Assembly: GCA_019426215.1 (NCBI GenBank)
Contig: CM033395.1
Span: forward strand, 18,652,569 to 18,716,568
Direction: 5' to 3'
DNA from: Buddleja alternifolia
Lineage: Eukaryota > Streptophyta > Magnoliopsida > Lamiales > Scrophulariaceae
Length of the DNA stretch: 64,000 nt
The notes under the pieces are model-generated. The model searched no databases. It was given only the letters and a program-made list of their open reading frames with translations, and had not been told where the DNA came from. This document shows positions 33,730-46,437 of the stretch, piece by piece (the stretch's first letter is position 1; each line of letters opens with the position of its first letter). The position numbers and the translations under genes are program-made.

Positions 33730-35317
33730 TGTTAGAGTATATGCCCTAGAATGCCATAAAGAGGATAGATTTATAGGGCATAAACATTGTAACTAAACTA
33801 TGGTTTTTCTATTAATATAAGGCAGTTGATTGTTGTTTTCTTATAGGCATTTATAAGGTGTGAATAAACAACGTAAAGTCCTTGATGACAAGGCGAACCT
33901 TCTACCTCCTATGGGATAGGAGGAAAGGCACTAGATTGGTTTGACTCTTAACATCTAAAAGGGTTCACAAGTCTAAGAAATATGTATTGGGCATCAATAG
34001 TGAATAAAGACTTGTATGATGTAAATTTTGACAGACAAAGTGCCAGTCGTACACAATGGAAATGGTAGTGGGAACTTATATCATAGACGTGTCAGTTGGA
34101 CTGATATGTTCGAACACGGCTTGCATCAGTTCATCACATGGGTATTCACTCATTGACAATCAATGATGAAACTGATAAGTAGTGATAGGTACGTGTGAAC
34201 CTTTGACCTGAGAAATTGAGTTGAAGATGTACTTGTGACATCAAGTCTATCATTAGAGTAGTTAGATTCAAATCACCTGTTGGTGGAATCGACCTCGAAG
34301 TGCGACTTGATGGTCAAGTAGCATTGTTAACTGATTTGCAATATGAAATTTATTCTCTCATAAGTGAATGAGTAAAATATTCTATGCGATCATGAATAAG
34401 TGAGGATGAAAGTCTTTGGCCAAAGCATTCAAATACCTCGACTTATTATGAGCTTAGGCATATGGTCAAGTTATATGAGTTTGACTTAAACCATGACTCT
34501 TACTTGACTGGGATATAAGAATAAAAGATTTATACACGTACGGTATTCACAGCGTAAAGGTTTGGAAATGATCCAATTCATTCGTTCTCAATTGGGTTAC
34601 GGTGTGAGCCACGAGACTGGCGAGGTGTCACTCACACCCCTTTGGATTCCTCCCAATTGCCTTTTGAGACGAACCTAAAGAGTCGCGCTTAAAGGAAGTG
34701 CAAAAGGAAAAACATGGGAAAAAGACTTGAGAGAAATCACGGCATTGGATGCCGTAATTAATTAATCAATTATTGGATAATTTAATTAATTAATTAAATT
34801 AATGAGTTAATTAATTTCTTGGAGAAATTGAATTAATTGGATTATCAATTTATTTATTGGATAAATAAATTATCCGACTAATTAATTAGCAAGCAAGACG
34901 AAAGCCCGAAGGCTTCCGAGCCCACTAAGGGGTGGCCAAATAGACGCCCAAAAAGGGCTCTTGCATGCTAGGGTTATTGTTTCATAATGATATAAATATA
35001 TCACAAGGTGAAAAATAACAAAAAGGCAACTTACATAACTTTCTCTCCAAGAAAAAGTCTCCCACCTCTCTCTCTCTCTCTTTCTCTAACCATCTTTGAC
35101 AAGGAAGAAATGGAGAAGTTTTTTCGTTTTTGATTCCGGCGTGACGAATTAGAGACGTTGGCAAATTCGGCGTTAGAGAAAAGGATCACGTTCAGAAATC
35201 AACATACGCGAGAACGGTAATCTTTCTATACACAATTAAACGCGAGGATTAGAGATGATTCAGGCTTTGGGAATTAAATTTGTTTTCCACTGCATTTTAT
35301 TCGAATAATTCCCAACA
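33730..35317 (+). repeat. A2 5' LTR (1588 bp)
   Basis: Carries the blocks common to the LTRs of this window, including aagtctttggccaaagca at about 34409 and gtcgac/tcgacctcgaagtgcgactt at about 34290. It contains a TATA-like tataaatata near 34990, which would fit a promoter. Confidence 0.95.
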
Positions 35318-35318
35318 A

Positions 35319-35330
35319 TGGTATCAGAGC
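35319..35330 (+). other. A2 primer binding site
   Basis: tggtatcagagc, one base after the LTR, is a perfect match to the initiator tRNA-Met PBS. Confidence 0.95.
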
Positions 35331-35930
35331 CAATCTCTGAATTCTGTGTTTAATTGCTTGTGTGATTCAAACACGTTCAAGGATTAAATCCATATGTGGC
35401 ATCTTCCCAGTAAGTGGGGGTCATATATTAAGATTTAATTCTAGAATTTTATTAAGTGCATTGAATGCCTTAATCGAGACATATTTCACCCCAAATATCG
35501 TTAAAGGGTTGCAAGGTGAAATTCAAATGTTAGATTATGAGGAGTTAGTGGGAATGAACTTAGATAGTCCACATTACCAATAAATCGTTAAAGGGTTGCG
35601 GTATTTGTGGATTATGGGATAAATATGATTGAACCGTCTATATGATTGATTGATGTTTGACATCACTTTAATTAAGTAATGGACCAAATATCGTTAAAGG
35701 GTTGCCATCCATTATATTAATTAAAGAACTCAATCCCCACCACGAAGTTTTCATCAACGATCGCTTCCGTCATTTCACAGTGGGAGTGTGGAATTTCGAA
35801 AAATGTAGTGGGAGCCAAGTTATAAGTCGAAGTCCTTGATTTTAAACTTGGTCTTAGTTTAGTCCAATATTCTAATTAAGTCTGGTTTATTTTCTGCAGT
35901 TATTTGTTTTATCTCTCTCGTTTTTCAAAA
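35331..35930 (+). other. A2 leader with a triple 16-nt repeat
   Basis: Untranslated leader between PBS and gag. The word atcgttaaagggttgc occurs three times, at 35497, 35584 and 35690. Genomic RNA packaging signals are expected in such leaders, but nothing here proves that role. Confidence 0.7.
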
Positions 35931-38900
35931 ATGACAATCAACCTACTTTCCGTATTACTCGAAAAGAATATCCTTACCGGACCCAACTACGTGGATTGGC
36001 TAAGGAATTTGAGAATAGTTCTCAATATGGAGTCTCTAGGATACGTGTTGGACACTGATATCCCTGCTCTTCTTTCCAGAACACGTGCCAATGAGGAAGA
36101 AGTCCAAGCTCATGAAAAATGGGTGAAGGACAACGTCCGAGTGCATGGGTACATTCTTGGCTCTATGACGAATGAGCTACAGAGGTCCCACGACAAGATG
36201 ACCACAGCGAGGGCTATCTTGGCACACTTGGTCGAGCTCTATGGTGAGCACAGTAGGACTGCTAGATATGAAATATCGAAAGAGCTCTTCGGAGCCAAAA
36301 TGAGAGAAGGATAGAAAGTTGGGGATCATGTCCTCAAAATGATATCAAGGATCGAGAGATTGGAAGCTCTCGATTTTACAATGAACCCGCAACTTCAGAC
36401 CGATCTTATCTTGCAGTCCCTTCCTAATTCTTTTTCCCAATTCGTCATGCACTTCAATTGCAATGAGGTTGAATGCAACTTGGCTGGGCTAATGAATAAA
36501 TTAATCACTGCACAATCTCAATTGAACCCCAAGGTAAAAGAGATTTCTGGGACCAGACGGGCGAAGAATAAGAAGAGAAAAACCAAGAAGCAGGCTGGCG
36601 AGCTTGGAGCTCAGGGTGGTGTCGATAAAGGAAAAGGGAAAGCTCCTGTGATTCGCAAGCGAAAGGGGCCACAAAAGACAGACAGATGCCTACACTGCGG
36701 TGAGCTGGACCATTGGAGAAGGAACTGTCTGAATATGGGGCCTGGCGCACAAGGTATGGAACTTTATGTTCTTGAAACTTATTGTTCTATGACCGTCTTC
36801 TCTACATCTTGGATTCTTGACTCTGGAGCTAGTGCTCACATATGTTGTATGAATCAGGATCTGATGCGAGAAAGGAAGCTGGACAACGATGAGGTGAAGA
36901 TTAGAGTAGGCAGCGGGCAAGGCGTCGTGGCTACTGCAATAGGATCTACCTCGTTGTTTTTAAATTCTGGACATGTACTATTACTGGATAATGTTTTGGT
37001 TTTGCCTAATGGGCTTAAAAACATTATTTCTATTCCCGTTTTAGTTAAGAAAGGTTACACTTTCCGTTTTATTGATGAACGATGCAACATTTATTATGGT
37101 AATAAATTTGTAATTTGTATGCTTTGCTTCTTTGATAAATGGATTGTATTACCTTAGTGTCCAGAATGAGTATGCAGTGAATACTATACAAAGGAAACGT
37201 AGTAGGCTTGAAATAAACCAACGATTGATATGGCACCTTTGACTAGGCCATGCTGGCAAACAAAAGATTCGCAAAATGGAAAAAGATGGGCTAGTTGGCC
37301 CACTAGGATTGGATCCCTATCCTACTTGTGAATCTTGTCTCAAAGGCAAGATGGCTAGATCGCCCTTCACAGGGAGCTTTGAAAGGGCCTCACAAATCTT
37401 CGGTTTAGTGCACCCTGACGTTTGTGGTCCATTTGGAGAAATGACCAGAGGAGGTTTCCTTTACTTTATCAGCTTCACAGACGACCATTCTCGATATGGT
37501 TTAGTGTACCTGATGAAGCATAAGTCTGAATCCATTGATAAGTTCAAGGAATTCAAGGCTTTAGTGGAAAATCAAACAAGTCAACGTATAAAACCTCTTC
37601 GATCTATTCGAGGAGGAGAATATATGAGTGACGAGTTTGACTTATACCTCAGAGAGAATGGTATAGTAATGCAACTCACACCTCTAGCGACTCCACAGTT
37701 GAATGGAGTAGCAGAGCGAAGGTATCGAATCTTGCTGGACATGGTTCGCTCCATGCTCAGCTACACTGATTTACCCATTTCACTGTGGGGTCATGCGCTG
37801 CTTACAGCTGCACACATTTTAAATAGATGTCCGTCCAAGTCCGTTCCTATGACTCCCTATGAAATGTGGAGAAATAGGAAACCAAGTCTTAACCACATAA
37901 AGATTTGGGGATGTCCGGCTTATGTCAAAAAGACTAAAGTGGACAAGTTGGAGGTTAGGTCCTTAAAGGGACGTTTCGTTGGATATCCTGAAGATTCCAT
38001 GGGATACCTCTTTTACCTACACAATGATCAAAGGATCATTGTAGCCTTACAAGCCTACTTTCTTGAAGATGAGTTCATTCAAGAAGGAGGAGCGGGTAGA
38101 AAGATTATTCTAGAAGAACAAAATGAAACCCCACTGGATACATCTACACAGGGAGTGAGAACCGAACCTTCTGTAACACAACCACAACCACGACGATCGA
38201 ATAGAGTATCTCAACCGCCTGAGAGGTACGGATATCTAATGCAGAGGGAGTTGGATCTCCATTCTGTGTTAGAGGAGGATCATGGAGATGATCCCTCCAC
38301 TTTTGATCAAGCGATGGTGGATGTGGATGTTGCTAGATGGCGTGAAGCTATGCAAACTGAGATCGATTCGATGCATGCAAACCAAGTCTGGAGACTTGTA
38401 GACCAACCTGAAGGGGTAAAACCAATCGGGTGTAAATGGATCTACAAGAGAAAGCTTGAGGTTGATGGCAAAGTAGACACCTACAAAGTCAGGCTAGTGC
38501 CGAAAGGGTATAGTCAAAAGGAAGGAATTGACTACCAAGAAACCTTCTCGCCAGTGGCTATGATCAAATCAATAAGGATTCTACTTGCAATAGCAGCACA
38601 CCTAGATTATGAAATATGGGAAATGGATGTCAATATTGCTTTCCTAAATGGATTCCTAGAAGAGGATATCTATATGGAACAACTTAAAGGTTTTGAATCC
38701 GAGGAGCATATTCATAAAGTGTGTAAACTTGAGAGATCCATTTATGGACTCAAACAAGTGTCTCGTAGCTGGAATCTACGTTTTGATGAGGTTGTCAAAG
38801 GATTTGACTTCATCAAAAACGAAGACGAGCCCTGTGTTTACAAGAAGGTCAGTGGGAACAAGTTAACATTCCTAGTGTTATATGTAGATGACATATTACT

Positions 38901-41396
38901 CATTGGGAATGACATAGGAATGCTCACCACAACCAAGAAGTGGCTTTCGAGTACACACCAACAAGTGGTGTGTGAAGGCGAACATAGGCTTTTTCTCCAT
39001 GAAAGACTTGGGAGAAGCGGCCAATATTCTAGGGATTCGGATCTATAGAGATCAAATCAAAAGAATGATAGGACTTTCTCAAGCCCTTTACTTAGAAAAG
39101 GACCTAAAAAGGTATAGGATGGAAAATTCTAAGAAAGGGTTCCTACCAATGAGACATGGGATACATCTTTCGATATCTATGTGTCCTTAAAGTGAGGAAG
39201 ATAGAAAAGAAATGAACTTTATACCATATGCGTCTGTTGTGGGCAGCTTGATGTACGCGATGCTCTATACTAGAACCAACATGGCTTATGTTGTGAGCGT
39301 TGTTAGTCTATTTCGAGCAAACCCTGGTAAGGAACATTGGATAGCTGTGAAGAATATCCTAAAGTATCTGAAAAGAACTAAGGATATGATTCTCACCTAT
39401 GGAAGTGGTGACCTGAGGGTGGACGGGTACACTGATTCGGATTTCCAATCTGATGTTGATGACCGGAAATCCACCTTGGTGGTCCCAAGTGGCATACGAA
39501 AGGGTCTAGAGGGGGGGGGGGTTGAATAGACCCTGAAGTCTTTTTCGACTTCAAAAATTTTGTATCACTTTAAAGGTTTGAACACTTGGATAACTGAGCG
39601 CTTGAGTCAGACGCTTCAGGAAAGTTAACTTAGACTTAGTGATTTTAGCAGTTTACCAAAGTAGGGCAACGCTTAGATCGCTTAATTAGGGTTAGCACAG
39701 CGGAAATGAGTTTTAGCTTTCCTTTAGTTAATTTAATCGCTTTGCACTTTAACTTGTCTCTTTCAAAGATAAATGATGTAATAATAATAAGACAATAAAG
39801 ATAAATGACACAAGATATATACGGTTCACTAGGTGGTGTAATCCCAGCCACGTCTTTCTTCTCCTTTTTCACTTGGAGGAATTTACTAGAATGATTTTCG
39901 AAGAATCACACAGAATCTTCTACACGATAGTAAAGGGTGAAAATGATTTTGGGCTCCTTGATCACACAGACTTCAGCACCAATCAAGATCGTCTTCTTCA
40001 AGCTTCTCTCACTCAGAAATACTGCCTGAAAGGGTACAACAACCTTTCTCACTCAGATGAAAGGTTGAGGTTTGTCACTAGGGTTTTGTTTGTTTTTGAA
40101 AAGATCAAACAACTTGGAATATCTCAGTTGGAATTTGGATTTCTTCTTTGGAAGATGTTTGAGATATTTGTGACTGTCTGGAACGTATATAAAAAGCTTG
40201 AAAGATTTGGCTATGGAGTTTCTAAGCTTTTTCTCAGCAAATTTTTCTTGTGTCTGTACGTATTTTCTCTTATAAAAATATTGTCTCTTATTAGGGTTTT
40301 GCTGGGGTAAGGTATTTAGAGGCAATTTCTTGGGATCTGTCCGTTGGACACATGTAGGAGCGTGCCTTTCACGCAGCGCGTGAGTTTACCTAAAGTCTGA
40401 CATTCCTGAAAATTCCCTGAAGCCAATTGGACGGGAGCAGCTGAAACTCTGAAATTTCTGACAGTCTGGTCAAAAGGTGGCTTGTCCACAAGTCACATTA
40501 GCTTATCACATTTAATGCTCTTATCAAGCATTTAATGCATTTTGAATTTAATTCTCGTTGGAAATAAAGGCCCGTTGAATGATTGCATTTAAGTCCTTCA
40601 TGACTTGAGGATTTATTTCAGGTGAATCTGACATAAGTCGCTTGAGAGATATTGAGCGCTTGATCCATAAATCCTGAAATGAGGTCCTTTAGCGTTTGAC
40701 GGACGCTAAGTAACAAATCTTCATCTTTGGTTAACTTCAGACGCTGGTCTTCAACTTCTTCTCTAATAGACTCACCTAGAATTCTACTAGCGATTCAGTC
40801 ACTAAGACTTAGTCTAAAATCTACAAAGATAAAAATTGCAAGCCTATAATAAATTACAAACTTTCAAACGCTTATACATCAATAGATGAAAAATGGAAAC
40901 TTACATTGTATTTAGGGTCTAACATTGAATCCTATCTTGTCATCATCAAAACATCTAACATGAAATTTCCTAACACACCTCGGGATTTGTATTTACTCTA
41001 AATGGTGGAGCAGTGACGTGGAAAAGTTCCAAGCAAAGCACAACCGCAGACTCCACCACAGAGGCTGAATACATAGCTGCCTCCGAAGCTGTTTGGATTA
41101 GGAAGTTCGTTGAGGAACTTCAAGTGGTTCCTAGCATAAAGCTCTCGTTGCCACTTTATTGTGACAACACTGGAGCTATAACGCAAGCGAAGGAACCTAG
41201 GTCTCACAATAAATCCAAACACATAGAGAGGAGATATCACATCATAAGAGAGATCATTGCATGAAGTGAAATAGCTGTTCAGAAAATAGCCTCAGCTGAC
41301 AATGTCGCTGATCCATTGACCAAGCCATTGGCACAGGCGGTGCTGGAAAAATATCTCGAAAAGATGGGTATTAAAAATGGCATTGAGTGCAAGTGA
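35931..41396 (+). pseudogene. A2 gag-pol polyprotein, few breaks, interrupted by C3
   Basis: Single copia gag-pol: gag from ATG 35931 with UBN2-like capsid, zinc knuckle CLHCGELDHWRRNC (about 36687), protease WILDSGASAHIC (about 36812), integrase, RT with YVDDILL (about 38883), and RNase H with TTEAEYIAAS (about 41058), ending ...GIECK. Breaks: TAG at 36315, stops and a frame change at 37155-37270, a small insertion and shift near 38950, TAA at 39188, solo LTR C3 at 39477, and TGA at 41262. The second integrase catalytic Asp (RSDRGGEY in the family) is Ile here (ATT at 37606-37608), while the first Asp (HPDVCGP) and Glu (NGVAERR) remain. The copy is recent but not active. Confidence 0.92.
39477..40975 (-). 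mobile_element. Solo LTR C3 (family C) in the A2 RNase H
   Basis: Flanked by cacct at 39472-39476 and 40976-40980. The plus strand reads tggtggtcccaagtggc to gaaatttcctaaca. It matches the C1 and C2 LTRs end to end (1499 bp). The A2 frame resumes after it. A G run at 39513-39522 is part of the LTR. Confidence 0.95.
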
Positions 41397-41401
41397 GAGA
41401 T

Positions 41402-43009
41402 TGTTAGAGTATATGCCCTCGAATGCCATAAAGAGGATAGATTTATAGGGCATAAACATTGTAACTAAACTATGGTTTTTCTATTAATATAAGACAGTTG
41501 ATTGTTGTTTTCTTATAGGCATTTATAAGGTGTGAATAAACAACGTAAAGTCCTTGATGACAAGGCGAACCTTCTACCTCCTATGGGATAGGAGGGAAGA
41601 TACTAGAATGGTTTGACCCTTAACATCTAAAAGGGTTCGCAAGTCTAAGAAATATTGATTGGGCATCAATAGTGAATAAAGACTTGTGTGATGAAAGTTT
41701 CGGCAGAGAAAGTGCCAGTCGTACACTATGGAAATGGTAGTGGGAACTTATATCATAGACGTGTCAGTTGGACTGATACGTTCGATCATGGCTCGCATCA
41801 GTTCATCACATGGGCATTCACTCATTGATAGTCAATGGTGAAACTGATAAGTAGTGATAGGTACGTGTGAACCTCTGACCTGAGAAATCGAGTTGAAGAT
41901 GTACTTGTGACATCAAGTCTGTCATTAGAGTAATTAAATTCAAATCACCTATTGGTGGAATCGACCTCGAAGTGAGACTTGATGGGCAAGTAGCATTGTT
42001 AACTGATTTGCAGTATGGAATTTATTCTCTCATAAGTGAATGAGTAAAATATCCTATGCGATCATGAATAAGTGAGGATGAAAGTCTTTGGCCAAAGCAT
42101 TTAAATACCTCGACTTATTATGAGCTTAGGCATATGGTCAAGTTATATGAGTTTGACTTTAAACCATGACTCTTACTTGACTGGGATATAAGAATAAAAG
42201 GTTTATACACGTACGGTATTCATGGCGTAAAGGTTTGGAAATGATCTTATTCATTCGTTCTCAATTAGGTTACGGTGTGAGGCACGAGACTGGCTAGGTG
42301 TCACTCACACCCCTTTGGATTCCTCCCAATTGCCTTTTGAGACAAACCTAAAGAGTCGCGCTTAAAGGAAGTGCAAAGGAAAAACATGGGAAAAAGACCT
42401 GAGAGAAATTTACGGCATTGGATGCCGTAATTAATTAATTAATTATTGAATAATTAAATTAATTAATTAAATTAATGAGTTAATTAATTTCTTGGAGAAA
42501 TTGAATTATAAATTAATTAGGAATTGAATTAATTGGATTATCAATTTATTTATTGGATAAATAAATTATTCGATTAATTAATTAGCAAGCAAGACGAAAG
42601 CCCGAAGGCTTCCGAGCCCACTAAGGGGCGGCCAAATAGACGCCCAAATAGGTCTCTTGCATGTTAAGGTTATTGTTTCATAATGATATAAATATATCAC
42701 AAGGTGAAAAATAACAAAAAGGCAACTTACATAACTTTCTCTCCAAGAAAAAGTCTCCCACCTTTCTCTCTCTCTCTCTAGCTGTCTTTGACAAGGAAGA
42801 AAGGAGGAGTTTTTTCGTTTTTTGATTCTGGCGTGACGAATTAGAGACGTTGGCAAATTCGGCGTTAGAGAAAAGGATCATGTTCAGAAATCAACATACA
42901 TGAGAACGGTAATCTTTCTATACACAATTAAACACAAGGATTAGAGATGATTCGGGCTTTGGGAATTAAATTTACTTTCCACTGTGTTTTATTCGAATAA
43001 TTCCCAACA
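41402..43009 (+). repeat. A2 3' LTR (1608 bp)
   Basis: Starts tgttagagtatatgccctcg and ends taattcccaaca. It is slightly longer than the 5' LTR because of a small indel near 42500. A short purine-rich stretch (aagtgagagat) precedes it as a weak PPT. Confidence 0.95.
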
Positions 43010-44109
43010 TCCACAACTCATATGGAGTCTTCTCATATTGTTTGTTGATCATACACCGGCTTTGAGTGTAGCAAGCGGTATTGATAGCTTCGGCCTAAAA
43101 CCTTTGAGGCAACTTAGATTCTGCTAACATCGTCCTAGCAGCTTCTTTAAGCATTCTGCTCCATCGCTCGGCAACTCCATTCTATTGAGGTATTCTAGGA
43201 GCTGAATACTCATGAAGTATTCTAAAATCTATACAAAACTTCTCAACAAATTGGTTAGTAAATTCGGTTCCTCTATCACTTCTAATTCTCGTCACCTTTA
43301 AATCTTTCGAGGTTTCTAATTGACGAATTAGCACTGTGAGCTTGATACTAGTTTCATCTTTGGTTGCTAGAAATTCTACCCATGTATAGCCAGAAAAATC
43401 ATCAACTATTACCAGCGAATACTTTTTACCACTAACAGTCATGATTTGAATAGGACCAAACAAATCTAAATGCAACAGTTCAAGAATTCTAGAAGTAGAT
43501 AGGCATGGTTTCTTCTTACAAGATTATTTAACTTGTTTACCCATTTGACATGCATCACATAAGCAATTTTTCTGAAAGGAACCCCTAGGTAATCCTTCTA
43601 CTAGATTTAGCGATATTAACTAAGAGATTGCCTTAAAGTTTAGGTGATTCATTTTTCTATGCCATAACCAACCCAATTCATTTTGACTCTTAGCAACAAA
43701 GCATGTGGGGTTGTTATCAATTGTAGAATCTCAATCTACTAAATACACATTATTTGTTCTTTTTCCTCGTAATTTAGTAGACTTAGTCTTAGCGTCGTTA
43801 ACATAGCAACAATCGCTTGAGAATTTGACTTCAAAGCCTTTATCACAAAATTGACTAATGCTCAATAAATTATGCTTAAGACCCTCAACATAATATACAT
43901 CACTAATCATGTTGTTCCCCCTATGCATGATACCAATACCTTTGGTTTTACCTTTGGAGTTATCACCGAATATAATTTGAGGACCGTTGGTTGCACGATA
44001 GTTAACCAAGAGATCCTTTGAATCAGTTATGTGCCTTGATAACCCACTATCAATGTACCAAACTGAAGTATCCGTGTTGGCTCTAGGTACCTGCATTTAA
44101 AGGGCAATT

Positions 44110-46329
44110 CTAATTCTTCTTAGGTACCCATGTTATCTTGGATCCTTCAATGTTAGTGACTTTAGTTTGAATTAAAACTCTCGGAACCCATATTTGCCTT
44201 GTCTTCATTATGGGAAGATTGGCCTTCTTGGGTTTCGGTTTGTGTTGTTTGTGCTTTTTAGGTGTATAGTAATACCCTTGATTATAATAATAATCATAGT
44301 CATAATCATAATCATAAAAATCATAGTATCGATAATATGATCAAGATCTTTGAGGATATTGACGCTGGTATTTCCTTGGCACTGGCTTAGGAGTCGCTTT
44401 TGGCGATTGACGCGTAACGTTCGATTCACTTGCAGATGGTTTATCCTTAGCCTTTTGAGCATTTGGACGAACCTTCTTCTGTGAATCATTCACTTTCAAC
44501 TTCTCCTTAGTGCTTGAGTTGGTATTGACCTTCTCATTTGGCCTCTTACCATTGTCCTCGGGTTCATTCAGCGTTTGACTATTTGAACTCTTCTGAACAA
44601 AGAATACATCTTTTCCTTTGTTGGTTGCCATAACCTTAGATGTTTTTTTATTTTTGACCAAATTTATCACAACCTAAACCGGTCTTTTCGCCAAAAAATC
44701 TGGTTACCTCAGTCACATTATCTAGGTTTCTTGACGCTTTGGATAATGATGAGACAACCTATTCTAATTTGGCAAGTCTAGCGATCAATTCATCTTCTCT
44801 CTTGACTATTATATCAACCTCACTTTTTAATTGAATAATTTCACCCTCAAGCGATTGATTTTTCTCTATGCATTGTTGCTGAACTTGCAACTCTACCTTG
44901 AGCATCATTTTATCACTTATGAGTGATGAAATGATATCAAAGTGATTTTGATAAATCTTGGTGGCATCTTGACAATCTTTGTAATACTCAGTTACTTTGT
45001 CAAGTAATTCATCATAAGAAAGAGGATGAGATAATTTAGTGTTTACCTTAGATAGCAAGTCATTAGATGCTTCTTCATCTCTTGCTATTAGACAAATTAA
45101 CACTGAGTCGCTTGTTGGCTCATCATCACTGCTTTGATCTGATGATTCCAAATCCTCTTCAGGTGCGGAGAATGGTTCAGATTCCGCTAGCAAACCTTGT
45201 TGGCCAAGGTTGCTCCTGAATTGGTTTCTATCCGCATAATCGTACCTCGTGGGCTTAGATACATTTGGATAAGGGCAATTTACCTGGTAGTGCCCTGGTT
45301 TCCTGTAATTGTAACACAAATTAGTTTTTATTTTCTATTCGGTGGTTAATCGCTTGGAAACTGTTGGCGCCGAAACATTCTGTACTGGATACGGAGGCGC
45401 TTGGTATTGGACAGGTGCTGGAGGCTGAGGAGCAGAATACACTAGAGTGCTTGATACTGAGGCCCTGGTGCAGGGGGAGGGGTTTGAAATGAGGTGTGTC
45501 CAGAAGGTTTCTCTTTTCGTATCTTAGAAATTTCTTGAATTTCTTGACTAATAATGCCATTTCCTTTTCCTCATTTGATTCTGTTGCTTTCACCTCACTG
45601 ACTGTCTTTCCCTTGATCTTAGTTGTAGCTATCAGGGCTCCTGATTCAATCGCTGATGTAGAAGTCATTGTGTTGCTGACTTCTCCTAGTTCAAATTCAA
45701 ATGCCTTCAACTCTGAAAATACATGTTCCGAAGTTAGAGTTTCCAACGTTTGTGATTCTCTCATGGAAATCGTCTAAATAAAATACTTGCTTGGAAGACT
45801 TTTGAATATCTCGTTAACCATTTCCTTGATAGTCAACTCCTTATCTAGTGACACTAACTCTGTAATGAGCAAAGTGACCTTGCTTCTAATTGTTCTAGTG
45901 TCTCGTTGTTCTGCATCTTAAAATGCACAAATCTTTGCATGGCTATGGAGAGCTTCCTCTCCTTCATCAGTGCTGAACCTTCACATACACTAGCCAACTT
46001 ATCCCATATCTCTTTTGGAGTCTTACATTGCTTGATCTTGTTGAACAACGCATCATTGTCTCCTAATGCTGAGTATAGAGCGCTTTGTCCAACATTATCT
46101 AGATTCACTCTTTTTCGATCTTCTGGCGTCCATTCTAACTTGGGCTTCTCGACATAACCATCTGGAGTAGCCTCAATTGCTCTAGGGGCCAACTTTCATG
46201 ATCTGAATGGGGCCATCTGTAATTACATCACACATCTCATTATCACATGAACATAAATATGCAAATGCTCTAAGTTTCCATGAATCATAGTTTGATTGAA
46301 CCAGCTTAGGCATTTTGTTAGAAGCCATG
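44110..46329 (-). pseudogene. C2 gag, broken
   Basis: Starts at ATG 46329 (MASNKMPKLVQ) and ends AAGAAGAATTAG, in the same relation to the pol ATG as in C1. A small indel near 46195 shifts the frame, and more stops or shifts occur near 45780, 45320 and 44670. The zinc knuckle (about 45317) reads CYNYRKPGHYQVNC: here the second Cys is lost, while C1 lost the last one. The capsid part matches C1 codon for codon over long stretches. Confidence 0.88.
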
Positions 46330-46423
46330 ATATGAGATTAAAATAACTAAAGCGACTAAGTTTAAAAAAAATGGATCTAAACACGCAGTTACGCTCAGAA
46401 ATGCTTAGGTTTCTACTTCAACC

Positions 46424-46435
46424 GCTCTGATACCA
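46424..46435 (-). other. C2 primer binding site
   Basis: The minus strand reads tggtatcagagc, a perfect initiator tRNA-Met PBS, two bases inside the LTR end. Confidence 0.92.
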
Positions 46436-46437
46436 CT

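Larger units (their letters stand above)
33730..43009 (+). mobile_element. Copia element A2, near complete and young, holding solo LTR C3
   Basis: Flanked by tccac at 33725-33729 and 43010-43014. Two LTRs (33730-35317 and 41402-43009) differ by two substitutions in the first 190 bp or so, so the insertion is recent relative to C1 and D. It has a PBS, leader, gag and pol. The LTR ends are tgttagagtatatgccct and cgaataattcccaaca. Confidence 0.95.
26146..44096 (-). pseudogene. C2 pol, in four pieces
   Basis: The pieces, from the C-terminus, are 26146-27099 (RNase H with TTEAEYVAAGS and the RT end with YVDDIIFGS), 30942-30986 (a few RT codons), 32620-33729 (RT N part, integrase C end and hinge) and 43010-44096 (integrase core and zinc region, protease). 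The protease reads WYIDSGLSRH. The integrase keeps the first two catalytic Asp (LHLDLFGP and RSDRGTEF), but PQQNG has a stop for the second Gln. About 80 bp of RT is lost at the 1.6-kb insert. Pieces 27099/30942 share the duplicated atttg, and 33729/43010 share tccac, proving that E1 and A2 inserted later. Confidence 0.88.

Noticed and set aside
34982..35164. 60-codon minus-strand ORF (also as 42678-42881)
   Set aside because: Both are the same LTR sequence of A2 on its antisense strand.
39873..40310. A 145-codon ORF
   Set aside because: It lies on the antisense strand of solo LTR C3 and recurs only as LTR sequence in C1 and C2.
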